Source: Lolium rigidum (taxonomy: Eukaryota; Streptophyta; Magnoliopsida; Poales; Poaceae). Taken from it: a stretch of 64,000 nt of DNA. Positions 35,351-46,254 of this stretch are shown here, one piece after another. Location of the stretch: NCBI RefSeq assembly GCF_022539505.1, contig NC_061514.1, positions 252,762,124 to 252,826,123 of the forward strand, in the 5' to 3' direction. The notes beneath the pieces are model-generated. The model saw only the letters and a list, made by a program, of their open reading frames with translations, did not search any database and was not told the DNA's origin. The position numbers and the translations under genes are program-made. The number at the start of each line of letters is the position of its first letter. Positions within the stretch are counted from its first letter, which is position 1.

Positions 35351-37600
35351 GGCTCATTCCTGAATCCCAGCAGTTGTCCGAAGAAGGGGCAGTCCCGATG
35401 CCTATCCACGTCGTCTTGCTCCTCGACTTTTCCTTGGCGTGGCGCTCGTATCGCTCCTCGTCGTGATCGTGCCGACGACGTCTCCTCGTCGTCCCTAGCC
35501 GGACGATCTTCTTCATCATCGTCGTTGTATCGCCGGCGTTGGTCATACTCGACTCACATACTTGTTGAGGAGGTGATCGAGAGAGGTCGCCGATATCTTA
35601 TGTTCTTCACTTCTCCCTCGCGTGACGTAGCGCTTGCCGTCTTGGCGGAGCCGATCGCGTGGAGCGGCTTCCTCTCGTGTCTTTGCTATGAGAGAAGCTG
35701 CCCTCATCTCCGTCCTTACCGGAGTGGTGCCCGAGTCCCACCATGTTGATATTTCACGAGAAATCCGGTCGGCACCCTCCATGGTAAGTATACTCCACCA
35801 TGTTAATGGCGGGGAAGGGGTGTGTGTCGACCTTCATGGCGTATCTGGTTGAAAATTAACCGTCCATTTTCTATCGCCATTTGGATCTCGCTGCCGCCAC
35901 ACCCTGCAGTCGTTAGTGGTGTGGGTGAACGTGTTATGCCACTTGCGGTATGGCTTTCCGTTCAGCTCCTGCACCGTGGGGATCTTGTGGCCTTCGGGTA
36001 CCTTTATATGCTTCTCCGTGAGTAAGAGATCGAAAATCTGCTCGCGTTTTGGTCACGTCGAAGTCGAACCCTTTTGGAGGGCCTTGTGGCTTAACCCATT
36101 TGCGGGACACGGGGCTCGTCGCTCGAGTCCATTCAGCCACTCGCTACCTCTCGATCTCCCGCAGCACCTTCATCCTCGCCTGCCTCAACTAGGGCCACCG
36201 CACGCTTGAATTTGTCCTGGTAAACATCCGGGTGGCGCCTGTTCATATGCCGACAGCCTTCGCACCATGTGCGCCAATGAAGGGTAGTCCGCTTGGGAGG
36301 CCACGTCCTTGATCGATGATGAGAGACCCACCACCGCCAACTCGACCGCTTCTTTTTCACTTACGTGAACCGAATAGCATCGGTTCCTCACGGTCTCGAA
36401 GCGCCGGATGTATTCCGACACTCGTTTCCTCGCGCTTCGTCGTACTTGTGCTAGATCGGCAATACCAGCCTCGGAAGCCTCTGAGTGATACTGCTCATGG
36501 AACTGCTCTTCCAACTGCTTCCAAGTCCGGATTGAATTCGGTGGCAGCGATGTGTACCACCCGAAAGCCGATCCCGTGAGGGACTGTGCGAAGAACCTCA
36601 CACGCAACTCGTCTGATGCTGAGATCGTGCCCAGCTGTGCCAAATATCGGCTCACATGCTCGATGGAGCTGGAACCATCCGATCCACTAAACTTTGTGAA
36701 GTCCGGGAGCCGATATTTGGGTGGTAGCGGGATCAATTCGTACTCGTTGGGGTACGGCTTGGTGTAGCCGAACGTCTTCCTTTTCGGCATCATGCCGAAC
36801 CGATCTTTCAGAATTGTACAAATCTGATCCGCGGTGATGGCTGAAGGTGTCGAACCCCGAAGATTCGCAGGGGTGGCATACTTAGCCGCCCATGCTTGCT
36901 TTTCCGGTTCCGAGCCAACCTGCAGGAGCTGGGCTCGGAGGTTTGTCGGAGTGGCGTACTTAGCTAACCACGTTTGCTTCTCAAGATCCGCTCCCGACGT
37001 TCCTCCCTGCTGTTCCAGAGGCCCTCGCTGTTGCAACCTGGTTCGAGAGTGCCCGGTGCTGCCGGTCACGGTACGTATGCGCACGCGTATCCGTGCGGGA
37101 TCTCCTTGGGTGCCTCGGTAGGAATTGGTAGTCACTAGGATCACCACCAATCTTGTAGACGACGTATGCCGATAAGTTTGGCACTTCTGGTGCTGCCCAT
37201 GCGAACGGCAGCGGAGGATGGGACTGGAGTGGCATCTCTCCTTTGTAAGTCCCCAGAGCTGGTCCCGACGGAGAATACCGATGGCTCATGATTTCCTGGA
37301 CCACGCGCGGAGCGACACGCTCCAAAGTGTTTACCAGGCTCTCGTAGTGGCGGTGCAGCGAATGAGACACCATGTAGTTGATCTCCTCGACGCAGCGACC
37401 TGGTGCGTTCTTCCGACGGGGCGGACAGGTCCACTCCATCGAGTGCGCCTTCGGTGAGAACCCCTTCCACCCGACGCCATGGGAGCGGGTTCGTGGAAAG
37501 AGCCGATGAGTTCGGCTTCGAGGACCGCCTTGATCTCGTCATGCTTCTTCTTGAGCTCGTCGGTCGGATCCTCGTACTTGACCGGAGTGCTTTCCGCCAT
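35040..37600 (-). pseudogene. Element C gag, frameshifted
   Basis: Gag for the element's particle. The start is the minus-strand ATG at 37,600 (MAESTPVKYEDP), followed by a charged helix. Later frames give SHSLHRHYESLVNTLERVAP, then the gypsy gag core in 36,185-37,150 (YRLPDFTKFSG, VRFFAQSLTGSAFGWYTSLP, WKQLEEQFHEQYH, VSEYIRRFETVRNRC). A Lys/Arg-rich tail at 35,040-35,546 carries the zinc-binding-like CPECKQKK and FKRLGPLPP. Several frameshifts divide it. It has no pol after it. Confidence 0.8.
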
Positions 37601-37639
37601 CTCGGATGTAGATGGCGATGCGGTGGATGTCGAAGATTG

Positions 37640-37665
37640 TCCCACCGGGCGTGCCGAGAATATGT
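37640..37665 (-). other. Element C primer-site region and leader start
   Basis: On the minus strand the LTR end GACCGCA is followed by ACATATTCTCGGCACGCCCG and then GTGGGAC, a leader phrase shared by many Triticeae gag-only gypsy elements. The iMet primer seen in A and B is absent, so a different tRNA is probably used. Confidence 0.4.
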
Positions 37666-38827
37666 TGCGGTCGAAACCCACCGGCGGGCAGCGACCGGCA
37701 ACACCGTAGAGCCGGGAACAACTAGGGCTGCGGCTGGCCCTGGTCCCTCGGAGCGACGGCCCGCAAAGCCTCCCGGTCACACGTCCGATGCTATCGCAAG
37801 GGCGTGCCACCTGACCTATACCTGGTCGGGGAAGGTGTTGGATGATGCCTCGCTTAGTTTCCTGCATGGCATACACGTAAACGTTAAATACGAGCCTCGA
37901 TCGGCTCTCGAGTTATCTCGTGAATCGGCTCAAAGAGCCGATCCACCCATGATTCGTACAAGGTGTCCGAATATATGGTGGTCCTGCTTGATCAAGATAA
38001 AGCTAATGCGATCTACGACGATTTAGGGTTTTCACCGCATAATCGGATCATCCTACTCACGATTGGGCCTCGCGCTCGCGTACGGTGAACGTAAGCCGAT
38101 CCTAGACAGGGCCTAAAAACCAACAGGAGGTTGATCCCCGGAACATCCTGTCTAGGGCCAGCAAACTACACCCTACACGCCGCTGGATCCTCCAACCCTT
38201 TGTAAGGCCTAACTATTGCAGATGTTAAACTAATCCTTGAAGAACAAGGAGCAACCGTAACGGATCGGATCTACTAAACAATGATCAAGCGGGTGCCGCC
38301 CCTACACCTAAGATAGGTGTAAGGGCGGCTAGATGTATAAGGGTTGCACTACGACAAGCATATGATACGAAGAACAATGCTAACCCTAACACATCTAAGA
38401 TAACTACGTTGCTCGCCATCAAAAAGGCTTCGACGACGAGCAACGCATGAACAACGTAGGTAGGCTTAGTGCTGCCTAGATCGCAAGATGCGATCTAGGC
38501 AGCATGGTGCTTACCGGAGAAACCCTCGAGACGAAGGAGTTGGCGATGCGCCGAGATTTGTTTGTGTTGAACGTTGGTTGTTGTTTATTCCATAAACGCT
38601 AGATACATATTTATAGTCCAGGGACTTTCTAATTCAAGCGTGCACCTAACCGTGCACGGGTAAAACTTTAACTCCTAACCGACATGTATCCTACTATGGT
38701 ACAGATACACGGGCAATTAGCCCAAACTTGGTACACAAGGCCGATTCACGTATTTCTTCCATGTATATTCTTCAAACCCATCTTGATCGCGGCCCACCTC
38801 TGACTCGGTCAAATTCTGGTGATAACA
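37666..38827 (-). repeat. Element C 5' LTR
   Basis: The minus-strand 5' LTR, with the same two AAGAT hairpins as the other copy. Differences from its partner include CAGG to CGAG (32,152 versus 37,908) and CAGCACG to CGACGACG (32,671 versus 38,429). Confidence 0.92.
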
Positions 38828-41800
38828 TGTTCTATCTGTCCAAGTTCACCACAGAATCAAACCAAGATCATAAGCACAAGGAGGAGGAGCAGGGCAAGCA
38901 CCAATGCATTGCTGAAGCAATCCTCTACACCAACACACTATTTCTAGGAGTTGGAGTGAGGTATACATATGATCATGAACAAATCAAATGGTTCTGTTCA
39001 TATATTGCACAGGCATGATCTCCAGCACACTAAAAGGGTAGATACCCTATGTTTGTGTCATCATATGGCTATCTAGTCATTTGGTTCAAGCAAACATAGA
39101 GAACAGCCAGTAGAGATCATCCAGGGAACATTGGTTGTGTCCACACAGGGACACAACGAGAGAAATCCAACATGGATTCAAAACCCTAACTAGCTACCAA
39201 GTTCACTTGACAACCTATAGCTATCTAAGCCATCAGACATGATAGACTATCATGTGTCTATCAAGGTTTGTCAACATTAACAACATCTGGCAACCAAATA
39301 TGGTCAGGCCAGTAAGCAACAATCCACCACAGCAAGTCACGAGAGAAAGGGGAGCTACCATGACAGCACCAAGTGGCCGTCAAGGCCACCTCAACCCACA
39401 GCCAACATTTCCAGCCATCACATCATTACCCAAGAGGGTTCAGTAAGAGCTAGGGTACCCAACAGATGTTGGCATCCCTCTAGCTACATCCAATTCATCC
39501 ATATGATCATCACTGTTAATTAGTTCACATCATTTATCTATCTAGTAAAACAAGGAATTACAGATAAATGAAACAGTCCAGTAACAAAAGCACCAACATC
39601 TTGTCAGTGAACCAATGGCTCACTGCAAGCATCAGATGATGCTTGAGCCAGCAACAGCACACACAGGCTAAGCCTGTATGTAGCACAAACAGCACTGAAT
39701 GAGCACCAGAGTGAACCACAGTGAGGCACAGACAACATAGAGCAGTTTCTACAAGCAACTGGTGATCATATGACCACCAGAAGCATGCAAGAGCATGCTA
39801 CAGTATGCTAAACATCAATTATAGCACCAACACATGTCAAACAAGTGAATTAGCTACAGAACAGGAACAATGGCAAAGCAGATATTCATAAATATGTCAT
39901 ATAATTATATACAGAAGCACACCATCAAGGGATGGTGTTGTTTAGCCCACAGGCATGCTCAAGGGAGCATGTCTATGAATTGTAGCACACTGAATAGCAC
40001 CAAAAGGCACTGGCTCTTGCAAACTTGCAAGGATTGCATACTGCAATCAAGTCAGGGCAATACATAAGAATACACTTGAGTAATTGGCAAGAATAGCATC
40101 AAGAACAGAGGCACAGAGAAGCACAAGCACAAGCACAAGTGTGGATACAGTAGCAGTGGCCATGGTAATAGCACAGCAGCAGCAGATGCATAGCAGTAGA
40201 GCAGCAGTAGCTAGCATCCAGGATAGCAGCGAGAAGCCTAGCAGCATGCGCACAGCAACAGCAAGCATCGCAACAGCAAGCACAGCAACAGCAGCTAGTA
40301 GAGCAAGAGCAGCAGCATGAGATGGTCTCTCCATGAAGGGGAGTAGCCGCATCTCAAGCTAGGAGGAGAAGAAATAGAACACAAAGGAGAAGAAGGAGTG
40401 GCACACTTACCGTGGTCGAGCAGATAGGCACGGCCATGGCGGCCACGGTGGCACACGCCAGAGCGCGGCGGCGCCAAGCCAAGCCAGGCCATGGCGGCAC
40501 CACGGCACCAACCGCACCACGGCGGCGAAGCCGTGGCGGAGTCCAAGCACCAGGAGCGCCAGGAACGGCGGGATCGAGCGGATCCCGTAACCCTAGCACC
40601 AGAAGGGGTCGAGGCCGAGAGCAGCAGGTCGCCCGCGTCAGATCAACGCGGATAGGATTGACCGCCGTCGTGAGGCGCGTCGTTGCGCACCATGGCGGGG
40701 GCCAGGTCCGGCGAATCTCGCCGGAATCGAGCGGCGACGGCGGGGGCGACGCGAGTCGCCAGAGCGGGCTAGGGTTAGGGTTCGGTCGCGCGTGAGAGAG
40801 AGAGAGAGAGAAGTGGGGCTGGTCGAGCCGGACCAGGCCGGTCGGTTCGACCTAACCCACTGGGTTGCACCGACAGGTGGGCCCAGGGGCAAAAATGACT
40901 TTTCACAATTCAATAAAAACATGAAACTTTGAAATGCAATAGAAAATTGATAAAAGCTCTTAAAAATAAATTAAAAATATGAAAAAGGATCAGCATAAAA
41001 TTCTCTATTTAAATAAAATATCAAAGAGAATTTTTGAAGACAATTAAGAATAAGTCCTATTTTGAGGATTTAAATAATGATTTAAATCACACATATTATT
41101 TTCAATAATGAAAATAAGTCCATTAATGCAATTGGACTTTCAAAACACCTTGACAATATTTGAAGGTTGTATTTACCCTAAACAGTAGTATCTCCAAATC
41201 TATCTTAGTATTAACCTCTCATAAAATAACAACGACATCGTAAGGGAGAACAAACCCTAAAACTCGGAATCATGCATAATTGCTTCTTTAACCATTGCCC
41301 TTATCGGACAATGATGCTATTTTTCAGAGACAGAGGACAAGGGTCAGTCCACACCTTCCAACTGCAAAACTTTGCAGTGTTCAGGCAAGTTCATCTCTTG
41401 CTCATGTCATTTGAGTATTTTTACCAAATTACTTGCAAAGTACTATGTTTATCACTATTGCATAAAAAGCAAAACCACTATTTTCATAACTATGAATATG
41501 ACTAAGTGGTGGGCAATGGAACCATGGATTGTGTTGATATGGTGGAGGTTCCATTGCAAGGGTTTATATCCACCTAGGATTAAACAACAAATGTCGTCCA
41601 GTGATTCTTGTGCCGTAATACCCGTGTTAACCATAAGATCTGGAGTGGGACGGAATAGTCAATTGTATTTCCACCTCTTGTACATCAACGGATGCGCTTA
41701 CCGTAGACACTTGACCCAGGTTGGGCAAGCGGTGGGGTGGGGATCCCATTCTAATTCCCCACGGTAAGTGGTCTATGATGGGTTGCAGCTACCGGCGAAG

Positions 41801-42803
41801 GAGTTTGGTTAACGAGTCCCAGACTGTCGTCGTGGTCGGGATCCATCCTTAATTGGTGTAAGAGGACCGACGAGGACCCAGGGTCGGGGTATGCAACAAA
41901 GGGTGGGTGTGCGAGGTAGCGGAGGAATATGATTGACTATGACCTTATACCGGGCCTCACACCAAAGGAAGTGTGAACGGGTAACGTGCTCGGTTGGCAC
42001 CAAGGTTAAGATCTCTTATGGGTAAAGCAACACACCTCTCGCAGAGTGTAATGAATCGTGACTCCGTCACTCCTCGTTCCGGGATATGGAACTACGAACG
42101 CAGATCGGAAAGGAGCTCCATGAAGTTCTAGTAAACCGGTGAAGGCCGACGGACATAGCTCTTTGGAATAAAAGCAATCTCTTGAAGAAATGTTTATCAA
42201 AACTTGCATTGGTATTAGACTTTCCGGTCTAATATCGTAGCTAGAGCATTAAACACCTCTTATCTATAATGAACTTGTTGAGTACGCTCGTACTCATACC
42301 ACTCTTAAATCCCATGCTTAGATTGTCTGAATCGTCTGGAGGAGGACTACGACAACAATGAAGGAGCCGAGATCATCGGCTATGAAGAACCAGACCTCTC
42401 TGGAGGAATAGAAGGCGTAGACTACCTCATCGTCTACGGATCCGGGGAGGCTTCCGGAGGGGATCAAGCCTAGAGACATCCAGTAGTAGTAGTAGTAGTA
42501 ACCGAGCAGCCCGAACTCTTAGTATTTTGCTGCTCGAGGAAATAAATGTATAACTTAATGAGACTCTTATATTGTAAGCTAAGTTGGGTTCGCCTCGAAC
42601 CCAGGAGTATCCCTCTTAGGACCCAAGAGGAGCTCCAAGACAATATATGTTTGATGCTTGTAATAATAAGTGAATGAGTTATGGACCCTGCTATGTTCTG
42701 TTGTACTACTCTGAGGGATGTAATATTTGCGGAATGGTACTTCGTGAATGTTATATCAACGACTGGCATACTACAACATGCAGTGGTATGCAGGGTCACC
42801 ACA
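38828..42803 (+). repeat. Element B 3' LTR, second part
   Basis: Continuation after C. It includes a CAG-rich stretch (40,170-40,330), a GC-rich block, a GA microsatellite at about 40,793-40,812, and the region deleted from the 5' LTR. A TAGTAG run at 42,482-42,500 is expanded relative to 20,571-20,582. Confidence 0.92.
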
Positions 42804-42808
42804 GGCGC

Positions 42809-45800
42809 CGCCACCATTGGGTTCGCCTCGGCGTCCCCTATCCGTCAAGCATCCACACACCCCCGCGGGAACCGTATCTCGCCGGCGATTGCCGCCAGTA
42901 CCCGCCGGCAGTGAGCCTCCCTGCCACCGTGGCAATTTTGACCTTGGTCAATGCACGTGTGGCAGGTGACATAGCCATCGGCCCACGAGTCAGTGACTCT
43001 GTGGGTAGAATAGCCGGGTGTAGTTAGTCGTTTCATTTAAAATTAAATCCAGGAAATATCTGAAACTTTGCAAATTCATATAAAATTTATTATAACTCAG
43101 AAAAAGGTAAATAATATATCAAAATTCTTAGAAAAGTAAACTCTATCCAATAAAAATATAAAATGAAATTTTTATTTTTAATAAAAATTTAATTATTTAA
43201 TACTTGTTATTTAAGCCTTTTCTTTTAATTCTAAATACAATTAAAATTCAGAAATTAAGAAAACATTTATAAAATAAATAAAACCAGTAAGTAAATAAAG
43301 AAAACATGAAAACTAATTTTCTTTATTTATTATTTTGTTAAATCCTTATTAGAAGGATTTAAACCCTAATTAATAATTACCTTAATTATTAATTCATTGA
43401 AAATAATAAAATGCCAAATCCAATATTAAATTTATTCCAAGGTTATTAATAACTTCAACCTTAAAGTAAAGTTATTAATTCAAGAATTTTAGGGTATTTA
43501 GACAAACCTAATTTCATAAGTAATAGAACCAAGAACTCATCATTTCATGTGATCCCTAAAACCTTAATACCATTAGGAATCCTAGCTCCATTATTTCATG
43601 TAAACCTTAATTTGCTTCTAAACCTAAACCTAGGTTAGAAAATGTGATCATGTAATTACTTCCGATCCAAAAAACCATAATTAGCAATTAAATACTTGTT
43701 CTGTCCACATAAAATGTAGGAGCTCTTTTATCAATCATTTAGTACCCCATATATGCACCCCTATCCTACATGGTTGATCAAATAGGGTCAACCAAATGCA
43801 AACCCTAGCTCATATCCTTTGAATTATCATCCTTAAGTAACTTTAATTAGCATCACACCATGGTGATTAACCCTAATAGCAACCATGCCCGAGTATCTTG
43901 CATTACCCAACCATACTCCACTAAACCCTATTAGTGAGAGATAATTATTAATCATCCTATTTAGGAAACCACCATTCCTTACTTAGTAAATCCAATAGGA
44001 AACCCTAGATACACATCAATAATTGAAATACTTCTTATTATCTAAGAAGTATGTTCTTCAAAAGTTATTCTTTTGAAGAAAACTGAGAATCATCCTCAAC
44101 CCTGCTTATAAGGGACCCATAAACCCTAGCCAGCTATCACTAGCAAGATAAACCAACCTTGACAACAACCATGTATAATGAATTGCTTAGGATACCTAGG
44201 CTTATCTTAACCTTACAAGCCCTAGGTGTTGATGAATCCAACTTTGTTGGGATCCATCTAAAACTTACTCCAGAAACTAAATGAAACCATAGTCAACCAT
44301 AGAACCCCCTCAACCTAATTATCATACTTGTTCTTAATTAAAGAACATGTTCTTCAAAAGTTATTCTTTTAAAGTATATGATAATTAATCATTAACCATG
44401 CCATATAGTACTAAAACCGACCACTGTTCTTTACTTGTTAACATTATGCCAATTATCATTCTTCGTGTGCTCAATTGATTATTATGCTTTATTATCTACC
44501 TGTTAATAATACCAAGTAAATCACACCTGAATAAGAACCTTGTATGTGAATCACTCTAAAAGTACAACACACCCTAAACCAATCATTACAACTCACTGAT
44601 CCTAAATCATCGGGGTTAGGTCACACTTAGAGCAATTGCATCTCATTCTTATGCATTGTTGCATCCTTGCCAATCTTTTAAACATCGCCCTTACCGGACG
44701 ATGATGCTATTTCAGAATTTGGAGTTATTACGCATCGAAGACCTTGTCTGCATAATCTTGCAGCCAAGAAAGGCAAGTTCATCACTTGCTCATGTCATTT
44801 GAGTATCTTTATCAAATTACTTGCAAAGTACTATGATTATCACTATTGCATAAAAACCAAAACCACTATTTTCATAACTATGAATATGACTATGTGGTTG
44901 GCAATGGAACCATGGATTGTGTTGATATGGTGGAGGTTCCATTGCAAGGGTTTATATCCATCTAGGATTAAACAACAAATGTCGTCCGATGATTCTTGTG
45001 CCGTAATACCCGTGTTAACCATAAGATCCGGAGTGGGACGGAGTAGTCAAAAGTGTTTCCACCTCTCGTTCATCAACGGATGCGCTTTACCGTAGACACT
45101 TGTATCTGTCGGGGCAAGCGGTTGGCTGGGGAAGCCTTAAGTCCCCACGGCATAGTCCGTAGACACTTGTCGCTCGAAGAACAAGCGGTTGGCTGGGGAA
45201 GCCTTAAGTCCCCACGGTATTGCGGTCTATGATGGGTTGCGGCTACCGGCGAAGGAGTTTGGTTAACGAGTCCCAAACTCGTTGTCGTGGTCGGGGTCCA
45301 CCCGTGAGTGGGAATAATGGGACCGGCGAGGACCCAGGGTCGGGGCATGCAACAAAGGGTGGGTGTTCGAGGTAGCGGAGGAACATGATTGGCTAGACCT
45401 TATACCGGGCCTCACACCATAGGAAGTGTGGACGGGGAAATTGCCCGGTTGGCACCAAGGTTAAGATCTCTTATGGGTAAAGCAACACACCTCTGCGAGT
45501 GTAAAGAACCGTGACTGTCACTCCCTGTTCCGGGTTATGGAACTGCGAACGCGGCCGGAAAGGAGCTCCATGAAGTTCTAGTAAACCGGTGAAGGGTGAC
45601 GGACATAGTTCTTCTGAATAAAAGCAACCTTTTGAAGAAATGATTATGAAAACCTGCATTGGTATTATACTTTCTGGTCTAATGTTGTAGCTAGTGCATT
45701 AAACACCTCTTTCCTATAATGAACTTGTTGAGTACGCTCGTACTCATACCACTCTTAAATCCCCTGCTTAGATATGGAGGCCACGATGGAGGATCTACGA

Positions 45801-46240
45801 GTGCAACTCGAAGGCCGAGGAGTCAACAACTACTTCAAGAAACAGGACCACCGTCGGAGGAGTCAAATACCACATCCAACAAAGAGAAAACCTAGTTTAG
45901 CCATAGAAGGGAACTAGCTTCCTAAACCTAGCTCCTATTTAGCTAGAATCTATTCATAGCCTCTATAGCTAGTTAAATACTCTACAAATAGAGTTCGTGA
46001 TAAGATTAGACTACGAGTCGTTCTTCTGGAGTTTATTTGCAGTGTTACCTCATTGTAAAGTAGGAGGCTGTGTGGATCTTTTGTAAAGAGTCTATGTTGT
46101 AAATTCTATAGACATGCCTTGGACCCGCATATGTTTCTGTTGTACCACTCTGAGCGATATAATACTAGTGGAACGGTGTTTCATTGGTGTTATATCAGAC
46201 TTGCATACTACACCATGCAGTGGTATGCCGGGTGACCACA
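42809..46240 (+). repeat. Element A 5' LTR, second part
   Basis: It continues 13,577-16,676 after removal of B and matches 52,270-55,708. The last 1.6 kb is also clearly similar to the end of B's LTR (ACTTGCAAAGTACTATG, TCATAACTATGAATATGACT, AACAACAAATGTCGTCC). Confidence 0.93.
45094..45225. repeat. Tandem duplication in element A LTR
   Basis: Two copies of GTAGACACTTGT, then CAAGCGGTTGGCTGGGGAAG, CCTTAAGTCCCCACGG, about 75 bases apart. The same pair is in the 3' LTR (54,559-54,690). Element B has a single diverged copy (19,796-19,858), so the duplication arose in A's lineage. Confidence 0.75.
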
Positions 46241-46242
46241 GT

Positions 46243-46254
46243 TGGTATCAGAGC
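46243..46254 (+). other. Element A primer-binding site
   Basis: TGGTATCAGAGC, complementary to the 3' end of initiator-Met tRNA, two bases after the LTR end. Confidence 0.92.

Larger units (their letters stand above)
31910..38827 (-). mobile_element. LTR retrotransposon C: non-autonomous gypsy, gag only, minus strand
   Basis: Direct LTRs of 1,160 bases (31,910-33,069) and 1,162 bases (37,666-38,827) flank a 4.6-kb interior. Read on the minus strand the LTRs start TGTTATCACC and end GACCGCA. TGTTCTAT is duplicated at 31,902-31,909 and 38,828-38,835. The interior encodes a gypsy-type gag on the minus strand and a short acidic ORF on the plus strand. No protease, reverse transcriptase or integrase was found, so it must borrow enzymes. 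It resembles the abundant gag-only Triticeae gypsy group that has CACGCCCGGTGGGAC after the 5' LTR (Sabrina/WHAM type, from memory). It is younger than B because it sits in B's LTR. Confidence 0.9.
16677..42803 (+). mobile_element. LTR retrotransposon B: Ty3/gypsy chromovirus, Tekay/Del-like
   Basis: It starts TGTAATGTCCCAGG and ends GGGTCACCACA, with duplication GGCGC at 16,672-16,676 and 42,804-42,808, inside A's 5' LTR. The 5' LTR is 16,677-20,888. The 3' LTR runs 30,933-31,909 and 38,836-42,803, split by element C. The internal region holds an upstream ORF, gag with two zinc knuckles, protease, reverse transcriptase, RNase H, integrase and a C-terminal chromodomain, in gypsy order (integrase after RNase H). 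Solo LTRs D and F and hAT element E interrupt it. The chromodomain and iMet primer site fit the Tekay clade; the clade call rests on motif memory. Confidence 0.94.

Noticed and set aside
35185..36360. Plus-strand open frames in element C
   Set aside because: They are antisense to the minus-strand gag and show no features of their own, unlike the acidic ORF at 33,350.
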